A DNA stretch of 64,000 nt, from assembly GCF_000521215.1 (NCBI RefSeq), contig NZ_KI928919.1, positions 499,442 through 563,441 of the forward strand, in the 5' to 3' direction. Positions 7,566 through 16,074 of the stretch are shown piece after piece. This DNA is from Labrenzia sp. DG1229 (GTDB taxonomy: Bacteria > Pseudomonadota > Alphaproteobacteria > Rhizobiales > Stappiaceae). Each line of letters starts with the position of its first letter. Positions within the stretch are counted from its first letter, which is position 1. Under the pieces are notes generated by a model. That model had not been told where the DNA came from, searched no databases, and was given only the letters and a program-made list of their open reading frames with translations. The translations under genes were made by a program, and so were the position numbers.

Positions 7566-9893
7566 TCAGGCGCGCGCACGCGTTCTTCGCGGATCTACGA
7601 AAGGAGTGTCGGAAACGCTGGCACCGAGACGCTTCATGCGCCCGTCGAGCTGACCGATTTCGAGATACGTTCCGTTTCCCGCCTGCTCGACGGCGATCCG
7701 CGCCATCGCAATTGCGTGTTCCAGCGTTGGCGAACGTGTGGCGGAGGTGACGATGCCAACCTGCCGCTCGCCGGCCAAGACCGGAGCACCATGCGCTGGC
7801 ACATCATCACTATCGATCAGAAGCCCCTTCAGCAATCGGCGCGGGTCGCGGGCGTTCCGTTCCAGAGCCTGCCTGCCGGTGAAAGATTTCTTGGCAAAAT
7901 CGACCGCAAATCCCAAACCGGCCTCGAAGGCATCTGTTCCGGGTGTGATTTCGGCGTTCCGTGCGGCCAGCCCGGCTTCTATGCGCACGATTTCGAGCGC
8001 GGCACTTCCCATCGGTACAATGCCGAATTCCTCACCGGCTGCCATGACTGCATCCCAGATTTCAATCGCGTCGGATTTGGAGCAGAAGATTTCATAGCCA
8101 AGCTCACCGGTGTATCCGGTTCTGGACAGCAGAAATGGAGCTCCCTCGCGATCCCTCAAGCGAGACATTGTGACACCGAACCACTTCAACTGATCGAGAG
8201 CAGGGACCTGAGGCTGTGTAAACACGATCTTGCGCAGCAGATCCCGCGACTTGGGCCCTTGAAGTGCCAGATTCGGAAGGCTTTCGCGGGCATCGTGAAT
8301 ACGGACCTGCAAGCCAAGATCACCTGCAAGCGCTTCAAGCGCCCGTGCGCTTTCTTCCGCGCCACAGCACCAGCGGAACAGGTCCGGTCCCAGGCGCAAC
8401 AAGGTGCCGTCATCGATAACGGTTCCGCTGTCGTCACACATCAGCGTGTAGGAGGCGCGCCAGACCGCAAGTTTCTCGACATTGCGCGTCGTTGCGAGTT
8501 GCATCAGCTTCATGGCGTCCGGGCCAACAATGTCGTATTTGCGCAGACCGCTCATATCCTGGACCGTCACAGCCTCCCGGCAAGCCCAGTATTCGCCCAG
8601 GGTTCCATAAGCGGGATAGCTGACCGGAGCCCAGAGACTGCGTGCGGGTGCGAAATGCTCTGTCAGAACAGACAGCCGCTCGTGGAACGCGGAGTTCTGA
8701 CTGATGGTCATGGGAGCGTCTTCCTTTTCGCGATAGGCCACGGCACGTCGTATCGGCTGGTCCGGTCGGTAAATGCGCACGTGAACATCCGTCGGGTTCC
8801 AGCCGTTGATCGGGTCGATGTCATCCGGGCAAGCTGTAGACACGCAGACAAGATCTTCCATCGCCCGCATGGCGACATAGTCACCGGGACGCGAATAGGA
8901 TTCGGCGGTCTGGATCGTATGGTTGTTCGGATCTATCCAGGTATTCCAGAAGAAGTTGATCGCAGGCCAGGCCGACCGTCGCGCGATACCATATGGGTCG
9001 AGTACTTCTGACATGTTGTCCGAACAGTTTACATGCCCCGGATAGCCCCTCTCCTCGTAACCACGTGCCGTACAGGCCAGGCCGAACGTATCGTGGCGGC
9101 CGCAGGTATCTTGAACGACATTGAGCATCGGACGCATTTCGCGATCGTAGAACTTGTCGAACAGACCGGGGCCGGGATAGGCGCGTCGCACCATCGACCG
9201 TGTCGCGGTGCTGTCGATCATCCACTCCTCTCCGGCCATCAGGGCGTCAGCCCTGAAGGCCGTAAAGTCGGAACATTGCTGGCCTTCGACGTCAATGATC
9301 TGTACGATTTCACCCTTCTTCAGCTCATAGGCCCGTCCCGTACCCCGAGACACGGTGAATTCGTCGCACGTTTCCCCCAAGAGTGGAGGAAGAACAGGAC
9401 CTGAAACCACTGCCGGCTTGTGACGAACAGACACGGGTCCCCCCAAAGAACCGCAGACCAGGTCCTGCGAAGTCGCCTGGCAGATCAGCCACAGGTCAAA
9501 AGGCCGTTCTGCCTTCAGGACCAGCACTCCCGACGAAACCGCAACCACGTGAGAGGTGATTGTACCAAAGTCCCGACCGCCGTTTGCGGAGATCCGGCCA
9601 GCGAGTTCGGCACTGTCGAAATTACCGAAGTTCAACCTGGAATTTGCGATCAGCCCGAGCGCATCAAGAGCATCGCCTCCTGCCTCATCAAAAGCGACCA
9701 ATGCCAATTGGTTCTTCGCGGGCCTATCTTCAAGCGCAAGCAGATCACCGGTTTTCACTTCAAGATGGACAGATTCACGCGGGGCAAGCCAATAGTCCCT
9801 TGCATGCGTCGGCTTTCTGAAGCCGGGAAAGCTTCTTCCCGGTGTTTCATGGCCGACATTGTTGAAAGCGTAAAGTACGGATTGGCCGCGCAT
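7566..9893 (-). CDS. Fusion of DUF1989 (urea carboxylase-associated) and GcvT-type aminomethyltransferase domains
   Basis: 775 residues. The N-terminal half carries DUF1989-like sequence, with a degenerate copy in the first 150 residues and a clear one around 160-360 (GQQCSDFTAF, NCSDNMSEVL). From about residue 390 comes a full GcvT/YgfZ-type folate-binding domain (YPAYGTLGEYWACREAVTVQDMSG begins it; SRTGYTGELGYEIF is the typical core). GcvT relatives move one-carbon units from N-methyl or aminomethyl groups to tetrahydrofolate; DUF1989 is tied to urea and amine catabolism. The ATG at 9891-9893 is preferred over a TTG six codons upstream because GGCGGA lies before it. It is divergent from a LacI regulator, with a perfect operator-like palindrome in front. 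The substrate is unknown, likely a small N-methylated or ureido compound. Confidence 0.85.
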   Translation of the reverse strand: MRGQSVLYAFNNVGHETPGRSFPGFRKPTHARDYWLAPRESVHLEVKTGDLLALEDRPAKNQLALVAFDEAGGDALDALGLIANSRLNFGNFDSAELAGRISANGGRDFGTITSHVVAVSSGVLVLKAERPFDLWLICQATSQDLVCGSLGGPVSVRHKPAVVSGPVLPPLLGETCDEFTVSRGTGRAYELKKGEIVQIIDVEGQQCSDFTAFRADALMAGEEWMIDSTATRSMVRRAYPGPGLFDKFYDREMRPMLNVVQDTCGRHDTFGLACTARGYEERGYPGHVNCSDNMSEVLDPYGIARRSAWPAINFFWNTWIDPNNHTIQTAESYSRPGDYVAMRAMEDLVCVSTACPDDIDPINGWNPTDVHVRIYRPDQPIRRAVAYREKEDAPMTISQNSAFHERLSVLTEHFAPARSLWAPVSYPAYGTLGEYWACREAVTVQDMSGLRKYDIVGPDAMKLMQLATTRNVEKLAVWRASYTLMCDDSGTVIDDGTLLRLGPDLFRWCCGAEESARALEALAGDLGLQVRIHDARESLPNLALQGPKSRDLLRKIVFTQPQVPALDQLKWFGVTMSRLRDREGAPFLLSRTGYTGELGYEIFCSKSDAIEIWDAVMAAGEEFGIVPMGSAALEIVRIEAGLAARNAEITPGTDAFEAGLGFAVDFAKKSFTGRQALERNARDPRRLLKGLLIDSDDVPAHGAPVLAGERQVGIVTSATRSPTLEHAIAMARIAVEQAGNGTYLEIGQLDGRMKRLGASVSDTPFVDPRRTRARA

Positions 9894-9912
9894 TTTCAGG
9901 ATTTCCGCCAAA

Positions 9913-9926
9913 TGTAACTAGTTACA
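9913..9926. promoter_or_regulatory. Perfect palindrome, probable LacI-type operator
   Basis: TGTAACTAGTTACA is a perfect 14-bp palindrome about 20 bases upstream of the DUF1989-GcvT start and 75 bases upstream of the divergent lacI-type gene. LacI-family proteins bind such short palindromes with a central symmetric step. The pairing of this site with that regulator is inferred. Confidence 0.65.
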
Positions 9927-10001
9927 CAGCTTGTTTACACGGAGTGCGTATGTCAAGTTTTTCTCAATTCCGATTTTCTCATTGGGCAATTTCAGAGGCA
10001 C

Positions 10002-11015
10002 ATGGCGAAAACCAGATTCCGCAAACGCGCTAATCTCAGGGATGTTGCAAAACTGGCGAACGTATCGGTTGCGACCGTTTCCCGTGTCCTGAATACACCA
10101 GATTCCGTTGCCGAGGTCACCAAGGCCGCCGTCACAGCGGCGATCGCAGAGCTGCGTTTTGTACCGAGTGCTGCGGCCCGTGCGATCAATTCCGGTCGAT
10201 CCCGCGTGGTGGGAGCACTCGTGCCGACGCTCGATCATGCGATCTTTGCACGCTACCTTGCGGCAATTGAACAAACGCTGTCCGGTTATCGTCTCTCTCT
10301 GGTCGTTGCCACTACGAAGGGCGACGCGGCAATTGAAGCCGAAAAGGCGCAAACTCTGGTCGATATCGGCGCGGAAGGACTGATAGTCTCCGGGGTGACC
10401 CATGAACCCGGGCTTTACGATCTGATCGAACGCTGCCAGCTGCCGGCTGTTGCGACATCCTACTACGATCCGGACTTTCTCCTGCCGACCATCGGTTACG
10501 ACAATGCCGGGGCCGGCCGGATCGCGTTGCAGCACCTGCTTGACCTGGAACACTCGCGCATTGCCGTGGTGCATGGCTCCCTGATCGGTAATGACCGCAC
10601 ACTTGCGCGTCTCAAGGGTCTTGAAAACACAGGCGATGCTGAATTGAGTTTTGTCGAAGCGGATCTATCGATTGAAGACGGTTGCAAATCCGCGCAAACC
10701 ATCCTTTCGGCCGCACACAGACCAACGGCCATTTTGTGCCTGTCTGACGTGCTTGCGACCGGTGTTCTGTATGAAATGAAACGCCAGAGCGTCGAGGTGC
10801 CGAAGGACGTGTCGGTCATCGGGATCGACGACCTCCCCGGTTCGGCGCATGCGTCACCCAGCCTGACTACAGTTCACCTTCCTGTCGTCAGAATGGGCCA
10901 TGCAACGGCAGTTGCGATTTCCGAATGGATTGAAAACGGACTAAAGCCGTCCGGGATGCTGCTTGCAACTGATCTGATCGCCAGGGAATCGACCGGTGTC
11001 CGGCGCCCTGCATAA
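10002..11015 (+). CDS. LacI-family transcriptional regulator
   Basis: 337 residues with an AGAGG site before the ATG. The N-terminal LacI helix-turn-helix is clear (LRDVAKLANVSVATVSRVLN, then the hinge AAARAINSGRSRVVG). The rest is the periplasmic-binding-like sensor with family marks such as VIGIDDLPGSAHASPSLTTV near the C-terminus. It is divergent from the DUF1989-GcvT gene, which it most likely controls through the palindrome at 9913-9926. The ligand cannot be read from sequence. Confidence 0.92.
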   Translation: MAKTRFRKRANLRDVAKLANVSVATVSRVLNTPDSVAEVTKAAVTAAIAELRFVPSAAARAINSGRSRVVGALVPTLDHAIFARYLAAIEQTLSGYRLSLVVATTKGDAAIEAEKAQTLVDIGAEGLIVSGVTHEPGLYDLIERCQLPAVATSYYDPDFLLPTIGYDNAGAGRIALQHLLDLEHSRIAVVHGSLIGNDRTLARLKGLENTGDAELSFVEADLSIEDGCKSAQTILSAAHRPTAILCLSDVLATGVLYEMKRQSVEVPKDVSVIGIDDLPGSAHASPSLTTVHLPVVRMGHATAVAISEWIENGLKPSGMLLATDLIARESTGVRRPA

Positions 11016-11023
11016 AACAGGAA

Positions 11024-11046
11024 CAGGCGCAGTATCACCGCGCCTG
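11024..11046. terminator. Convergent terminator between the LacI gene and tauC
   Basis: CAGGCGC (11024-11030) and GCGCCTG (11040-11046) form a perfect stem with a nine-base loop, placed in the 48-base gap between two convergent stop codons. It may act in both directions. Confidence 0.6.
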
Positions 11047-11063
11047 CTGTATTCTCCTCAATG

Positions 11064-12326
11064 TCAGGCCCGCCCCTTCCAGGGCACCAGAACCCGTTCG
11101 GCCATCCGCATCAGGATATCGATGCTGTAGCCGACGATACCGATCAGGATGATACCCATGATGACGATATCGGTGAGCTGGAACTTCGATGCGGCGATGA
11201 TCATCATCCCGGCACCTTTCTGGGCGGCAACCAGTTCGGCGGCCACGACCGTTCCCCAGCAGACGCCCATGGCAACGCGTGCACCGGTAAAGATCTCGGG
11301 GAGGGAGTTCGGAACGATGACATAGCGCAGGATCTGGCGTTTGTTGGCACCGAGCGAAAAGGCCGCGTGGACTTTACTGATATTGACACCTGAAACGCCG
11401 GCCCTGGCCGCAATTGTCATGATCCAGAGCGCTGCCAGGAACAGCAGCACGATCTTGCCGGTTTCCCAGATACCGAACCAGATGATAACCAGCGGGATCA
11501 GCGCAAGCGGGGGAACCGGACGCATGAATTCGACGATCGGATCGAACCAACCGCGTACCCAGCTGGAAAGACCCATGGCGTATCCAAGCGGGATCCCGAT
11601 AATGGAACCGGCGACAAAGCCACCGACAACGCGCATCAGCGACCAGCCAAGATGCTCCCAGAGCGTGAAATTCTGATACCCCTCGGAAGCGATCTCAGCA
11701 AAGCGACTGACCACTGCTTCCGGTGACGGCATCCAGATGGGTTCCATCTGCAGCCCTTTGCTGGGTTGAAAATTCAGTGACCCCTTGGGTGTCATGCTTA
11801 CCCTGCCGTTGGGAACACTGACACTTTCGCCGGGTGCGATTGGCTGACCGTCAACTTCCGTGACGCGTGCACCTTCACCGTCATTACGGGTGACACGCAA
11901 AAGCACGGAGCGCCAGGCGCCGACAGTTCCCGAATCGTCCTGTGCAAAGCCTTCCTTTGGCGCCACCTCGGGTGCGTCGATCTTTTTGCCGGGCTCGTGC
12001 ACGATGACGTTCACATTGGCTTCGCCGGTCTCACCCGCTTCGTTGGTAACGGTGTAGTTGAAGCTCGTCTCACCGGTAAAAGGACCGGGAACATGGAAAG
12101 GAACAAGTTTCGAGCCAGTGAACGCACCCCAGATGAAAAAGATGACCAGAACCGAAATCACCGACGCAGCCCTGTTTGGCCGAATAGCGCTCTCGTCGCC
12201 AAACGTCACCGTTTTCAGGCTGGTGTAAGACTGCCCGCGCTGCATCAGCGTGCTCAGATAGCTGACCAGAAAATAGCTGGCCAGAAACAGGGCCGCGTAA
12301 GTCAGAAAAACAATAGACCCGGTCAT
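11064..12326 (-). CDS. tauC: Taurine ABC transporter permease with an inserted periplasmic domain
   Basis: 420 residues, against about 275 for a usual TauC. The C-terminal 220 residues are a standard BPD-type permease, from MPSPEAVVSRF through several membrane spans, with the EAA-loop region near AAFSLGANKRQILRYVIVP. The N-terminus differs: an extra membrane span at about 5-26, a second at about 54-71 that matches the usual first span, then about 120 residues predicted to lie in the periplasm (75-195). That insert reads like a bacterial beta-sandwich repeat (SFNYTVTNEAGETGEANVNV and GRVSMTPKGSLNFQPSKG). It overlaps tauB by four bases (ATGA), so translation is coupled. It imports taurine together with TauA and TauB. 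Confidence 0.9.
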   Translation of the reverse strand: MTGSIVFLTYAALFLASYFLVSYLSTLMQRGQSYTSLKTVTFGDESAIRPNRAASVISVLVIFFIWGAFTGSKLVPFHVPGPFTGETSFNYTVTNEAGETGEANVNVIVHEPGKKIDAPEVAPKEGFAQDDSGTVGAWRSVLLRVTRNDGEGARVTEVDGQPIAPGESVSVPNGRVSMTPKGSLNFQPSKGLQMEPIWMPSPEAVVSRFAEIASEGYQNFTLWEHLGWSLMRVVGGFVAGSIIGIPLGYAMGLSSWVRGWFDPIVEFMRPVPPLALIPLVIIWFGIWETGKIVLLFLAALWIMTIAARAGVSGVNISKVHAAFSLGANKRQILRYVIVPNSLPEIFTGARVAMGVCWGTVVAAELVAAQKGAGMMIIAASKFQLTDIVIMGIILIGIVGYSIDILMRMAERVLVPWKGRA

Positions 12327-13129
12327 GCCGCTGTCTCCGATCGACCCATGATTTCCTCTTCCATTTCCCAGATCATCGAGAGGATTTCTTCACGGGTCTC
12401 ACCAAAGCCTTCGCTTTTCTTGACTTCCCTGAGATCGGCCTCAACACCGCGATCGGCGAACGGCAAGCGGTATTCCTTGTGAATGCGTCCAGGTCTCGGG
12501 GCCATCACCAGGAGGCGTTCTCCCAGAAGCAGAGCCTCTTCCACCGAGTGGGTGATCAGGACCACGGTCTTGCCGGTTTCCTTCCAGAGCTTCAGGACAA
12601 GACCCTGCATCTTCTCGCGCGTCAGTGCGTCCAGAGCTCCCAGGGGTTCGTCCATCAGGATGACGTCGGGATCATTGGCCAGGCAACGCGCTAGAGCAAC
12701 ACGTTGCTGCATGCCGCCTGAAAGCTCATAGACAGCCTTTTCCTTGAAGTCCTGCAAGCCCACTGTTTCAAGCAGATGATCGACAATCTCGTCGCGCTGC
12801 TTTTTCGGCATGGATTTCATCCGTGGACCGAAGTCGACATTCTTGCGGACATTCATCCATTCAAAGAGTGCGCCTTTCTGAAACACCATGCCACGTTCGG
12901 CATCCGGGCCGGTGACGACGTGACCATTCAAACGCACCTGCCCGTCCGTTGGAGCCAGAAATCCGGCAACAATGTTCAAAAGAGTGGTTTTTCCGCAGCC
13001 CGAAGGACCCAGTACCGACATGATTTCGCCGGTGTTCAACTCAATGGAAACGTCCTTGAGCGCCTGAACGTGCGTTCCGTTGGGTAGGTCGAAACGCATG
13101 GATAAATTTTCGATATGGAGGCCGTCCAT
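12323..13129 (-). CDS. tauB: Taurine ABC transporter ATP-binding protein
   Basis: 268 residues. Walker A is GPSGCGKTT, the Q-loop lies near MVFQKGALFEW, the signature is LSGGMQQRVALARCL, Walker B is VILMDEP and the switch His is in LITHSVEEAL. The closest family is the nitrate/sulfonate/taurine group of ATPases. It energises uptake with the downstream permease, whose start overlaps its stop. It is separated from tauA by an 80-base gap holding a hairpin, so it is probably made in smaller amount than the binding protein. Confidence 0.93.
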   Translation of the reverse strand: MDGLHIENLSMRFDLPNGTHVQALKDVSIELNTGEIMSVLGPSGCGKTTLLNIVAGFLAPTDGQVRLNGHVVTGPDAERGMVFQKGALFEWMNVRKNVDFGPRMKSMPKKQRDEIVDHLLETVGLQDFKEKAVYELSGGMQQRVALARCLANDPDVILMDEPLGALDALTREKMQGLVLKLWKETGKTVVLITHSVEEALLLGERLLVMAPRPGRIHKEYRLPFADRGVEADLREVKKSEGFGETREEILSMIWEMEEEIMGRSETAA

Positions 13130-13164
13130 TGAGAGTCATCTCCTGCAGTGTGAAGAAAAGGAAA

Positions 13165-13191
13165 TTGGGGCGACCTCAGTTGCCGCCCCAA
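13165..13191 (-). terminator. Intercistronic hairpin between tauA and tauB
   Basis: TTGGGGCG and CGCCCCAA (13165-13172 and 13184-13191) form a perfect 8-bp stem just after the tauA stop. On the minus strand it is followed by a pyrimidine-rich TTTCCTTTTC stretch. This is the usual sign of partial termination or 3' end protection that keeps a binding protein more abundant than its transporter core. Confidence 0.65.
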
Positions 13192-13210
13192 GACTTGCAG
13201 GGATGCTGGC

Positions 13211-14212
13211 TTATTCTGTTCCCGTCGCAGCCAGGTAACTAGAATCCACGGCATCGACATAGCTGTCGAGTGCCTGCGGGATCGAGCCGGCTTCCTGGAA
13301 AACATCCGCAACACCGAGCATGAATGTCTGGACATTTCCGCCCATCCACCTGTCACTCAGTTTGTCCTCAACGTTCGGGAACGTGAATGTTGCAAGCGTG
13401 GCTTCGGTCGCCTCGACATCCATGCCGGCGTCCTTGGCGATGACCTCGATCATTTCCGCCTTGTTCTCACCTGCGTTCCACATGGCATTCGCCTCGGCCG
13501 TCACCTTCAGGAACTTGGTCAGCATCTCGGATTCTTCAGCGGCAAAATCAGCGGGAACGCTGATACCGTCGAAAACGAGAATACCAAGCTCTTCCTTCTC
13601 GGCGCCGGTCAGGAGGACATTTCCATGTTCCACCATGCGGCGCAGGGCACCGCCCCAACCGCAGACCATGTCAAGGCTTCCCTGCGCGAACGCTGCCGCA
13701 CCATCGGCCGGAGCCATGTCAACGATCTCCATGGTCGAAATGTCGACGCCGAAGTGCTTCATCTGTGACAGGAAGCCATAGTGCGCTGCTGTCCCGATCG
13801 GCACGCCAACCTGCTTGCCCTCGAGTTCCTTGGCGTTGTTCTTGTCGATTTCCAGGGCTTCGGCGACCACGCAGTTGTCGTTTTCCGAGTAGCTGACCGC
13901 AATGTCCGTCAGGATGAGATCCTGACCGGCGGACGCCGCGACAACAAATGGCGGCACACCCTGGCTGACGGCAATTTGCACATCGCCAGATGCCATCGCT
14001 GCGGACATTGCAGTGCCGGTGTCAAACGAAACCCAGTTGATCGGAACGCCCAGGGCTTCTTCATATTGGCCCTTTTCCTTGGCGTATTGGAACGGCATCG
14101 GCCATTCCAGGAAATACGCGACTGTCAATTCCTGAGCCGCGGACGTTGCCGGCAAGCCGCTCATGAATGCCAGAGCTGCCAGAGAGCCGATTAGTTTAGA
14201 TTTGTAGGTCAT
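13211..14212 (-). CDS. tauA: Taurine-binding periplasmic protein
   Basis: 333 residues with a signal peptide (LIGSLAALAFMSGLPATSAA) cleaved before QELTVAYF. The mature protein is a type II periplasmic binding protein of the sulfonate/taurine group (FLEWPMPFQYAKEKGQYEEA at its start, GTAMSAAMASGDVQIAVSQG after it). It captures taurine for TauBC. It is the first gene of a minus-strand tauABC operon, divergent from tpa, with a candidate TauR site in the shared promoter region. Specificity for taurine rests on the neighbours. Confidence 0.92.
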   Translation of the reverse strand: MTYKSKLIGSLAALAFMSGLPATSAAQELTVAYFLEWPMPFQYAKEKGQYEEALGVPINWVSFDTGTAMSAAMASGDVQIAVSQGVPPFVVAASAGQDLILTDIAVSYSENDNCVVAEALEIDKNNAKELEGKQVGVPIGTAAHYGFLSQMKHFGVDISTMEIVDMAPADGAAAFAQGSLDMVCGWGGALRRMVEHGNVLLTGAEKEELGILVFDGISVPADFAAEESEMLTKFLKVTAEANAMWNAGENKAEMIEVIAKDAGMDVEATEATLATFTFPNVEDKLSDRWMGGNVQTFMLGVADVFQEAGSIPQALDSYVDAVDSSYLAATGTE

Positions 14213-14530
14213 TTATGCTTTCCCACTGTTCCCTCGATACTTTGCAGACGCGCAGGTATTCCTGTCTCTTGCCACCTTCGTCGAACGTTGGCTTGCCTGC
14301 ATATGAAAATGGTTACGGCAGAACGACGTGGTTACAATAGAAACACTCAACTGGATCTAAAGTAAATCCGGATCTGGCCCTATATGTCCCCACGCCCCCG
14401 TGTTGACTGAAAATAATTGATGCAATGGTCTGCTTGAATTGTGAGCAGGCGCACAAAAAACTGCTTAGGCAGCCCCGCATCGAATTCGCCAAGTTTCGAG
14501 CATGCCGATGAGAGACGAAAGGACATTGCC
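14213..14530. other. Divergent tauA/tpa control region
   Basis: About 320 bases between the two divergent starts with no gene of its own. It holds the TauR-type repeat pair at 14351-14383 and must contain both promoters. I did not identify clear -35/-10 boxes. Confidence 0.7.
14351..14383 (+). promoter_or_regulatory. TauR site 1 (direct repeats before tpa and tauA)
   Basis: CTGGATCTAA (14351-14360) and CTGGCCCTAT (14374-14383) are direct repeats with starts 23 bases apart. They match the CTGGACYTAA direct repeats known for TauR of Rhodobacter capsulatus. Near-identical pairs stand before tauR and xsc in this window, which supports the call. Confidence 0.75.
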
Positions 14531-15910
14531 ATGAACGTTGCAGCTTCTCCGAATGATCTGAGTGAAATCATCGAAGCCGACCGCAACCACGTTTGGCACC
14601 ACCTGCTTCAGCACAAGGGGCTGGAGATCAATGATCCGAAAATCATGGTGGAAGGCAAGGGTATGCGGCTCTGGGATGCGACCGGCAAGGAGCATCTGGA
14701 TGCTGTTTCGGGAGGTGTCTGGACCGTGAATGTCGGCTACGGACGCGAATCCATTGCAAACGCGGTGCGCGATCAGCTGATCAAGCTGAACTACTTCGCC
14801 CATTCGGCCGGATCGATCCCGGGATCGCTGTTTTCCGAACGCCTCATCTCGAAAATGCCGGGCATGAGCCGGGTGTACTTCACCAACTCCGGCACCGAGG
14901 CCAACGAAAAGGCGTTCAAGATGGTTCGCCAGATCGCGCACAAGCGCTTTGGCGGCAAGAAACACAAGATCCTCTACCGGGAGCGGGATTATCACGGTTC
15001 CTCCATCACCGCGATTTCCGCCGGTGGCCAGCAAGAACGCAATGCCCAGTATGGCCCCTATACACCGGGCTTCGTCGAGGTGCCTCACTGCTGCGAATAC
15101 AGGGCCCAGTGGGACGTGGACAATTACGGCGAACGTGCCGCCAACGCGATCGAGGAAGTCATCTTGCGCGAAGGCCCGGACACGATCGGCGCGCTATGCC
15201 TGGAACCTGTGACCGCCGGGGGCGGTGTCATCACCCCGCCTGAAGGCTACTGGGCGCGTGTGCAGGAGATCTGCAAGAAGTACGACATTCTTCTACACAT
15301 CGACGAGGTCGTCTGCGGCGTGGGACGCACCGGCACCTGGTTCGGTTACCAGCAATACGGCATCAAGCCGGATTTCGTGACAATGGCAAAGGGCGTCGCT
15401 TCTGGTTACGCGGCGATCGCCTGTCTGGTGACGACAGAGGATGTCTTTGAAATGTTCAAGGACGATGCCAGTGACCCGATGAACTTCTTCCGCGACATCT
15501 CCACCTTCGGCGGCTGCACTGCCGGACCGGCGGCGGCGCTCGAGAACATGCGGATCATCGAGGACGAAGGCCTGCTCGACAATACCACTCTGATGGGTGA
15601 GCGCCTGATGGCAAACCTTCACGGCCTGATGGAAAAACACCGGGTCGTCGGCGACGTTCGTGGCAAGGGCCTCTTCTGTGGCGCAGAGCTTGTGGCGGAT
15701 CGCGCGACCAAGGAACCGGTTGCTGAAAAACTGATGCAGGCGGTTGCAGCGGACTGCATGGCCCAGGGCGTGATCATCGGCGTCAGCAACCGGGCAGTTC
15801 CCGGCCTGAACAATGTAATCTGCCTGTCGCCTGCCCTGATTTCCACGCCGGATGACATCGACCACATAACAGACGCCATTGATGGCGCACTGACGCGGGT
15901 CTTCAGCTAG
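14531..15910 (+). CDS. tpa: Taurine-pyruvate aminotransferase
   Basis: 459 residues, the family length. The start at 14531 follows AAAGGA at good spacing; an upstream in-frame start would add an unrelated leader. It is a class III PLP aminotransferase: FTNSGTEANEKAFK binds the cofactor phosphate, Asp258 (HIDEVVCGVGRTG) pairs with the ring nitrogen and Lys287 (TMAKGVASGYAAI) is the Schiff-base lysine. It moves the amino group of taurine to pyruvate, giving sulfoacetaldehyde and alanine in the cytosol. The context (tauABC, tauR, xsc) makes the substrate call firm. A strong terminator follows. Confidence 0.93.
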   Translation: MNVAASPNDLSEIIEADRNHVWHHLLQHKGLEINDPKIMVEGKGMRLWDATGKEHLDAVSGGVWTVNVGYGRESIANAVRDQLIKLNYFAHSAGSIPGSLFSERLISKMPGMSRVYFTNSGTEANEKAFKMVRQIAHKRFGGKKHKILYRERDYHGSSITAISAGGQQERNAQYGPYTPGFVEVPHCCEYRAQWDVDNYGERAANAIEEVILREGPDTIGALCLEPVTAGGGVITPPEGYWARVQEICKKYDILLHIDEVVCGVGRTGTWFGYQQYGIKPDFVTMAKGVASGYAAIACLVTTEDVFEMFKDDASDPMNFFRDISTFGGCTAGPAAALENMRIIEDEGLLDNTTLMGERLMANLHGLMEKHRVVGDVRGKGLFCGAELVADRATKEPVAEKLMQAVAADCMAQGVIIGVSNRAVPGLNNVICLSPALISTPDDIDHITDAIDGALTRVFS

Positions 15911-15942
15911 CGAGTTCCGCGTTTCCCTGCAAAACCCGTATG

Positions 15943-15971
15943 GGCATGGCAAATAACTTTGCCATGCCTTT
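15943..15971 (+). terminator. Strong intrinsic terminator after tpa
   Basis: GGCATGGCAAA (15943-15953) pairs perfectly with TTTGCCATGCC (15958-15968) across a four-base loop, and TTT follows. It ends the tpa transcript before tauR. Confidence 0.85.
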
Positions 15972-16040
15972 ATGCGTTTTGTGGTCTACGTCAAAGCCAC
16001 AGCCAAATTGTATTTGCCAATTCGAGGATGGCAGCTATTT

Positions 16041-16072
16041 ATAAGTCCAGCTGCAAACTGAATTAGGGCCAG
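16041..16072 (-). promoter_or_regulatory. TauR site 2, overlapping the tauR translation start region
   Basis: Read on the minus strand, CTGGCCCTAA (16063-16072) and CTGGACTTAT (16041-16050) repeat with starts 22 bases apart. The proximal copy ends two bases before the tauR ATG and covers its only ribosome-site-like AGGG, so binding would block the start of the gene. This suggests autorepression. Confidence 0.7.
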
Positions 16073-16074
16073 AT

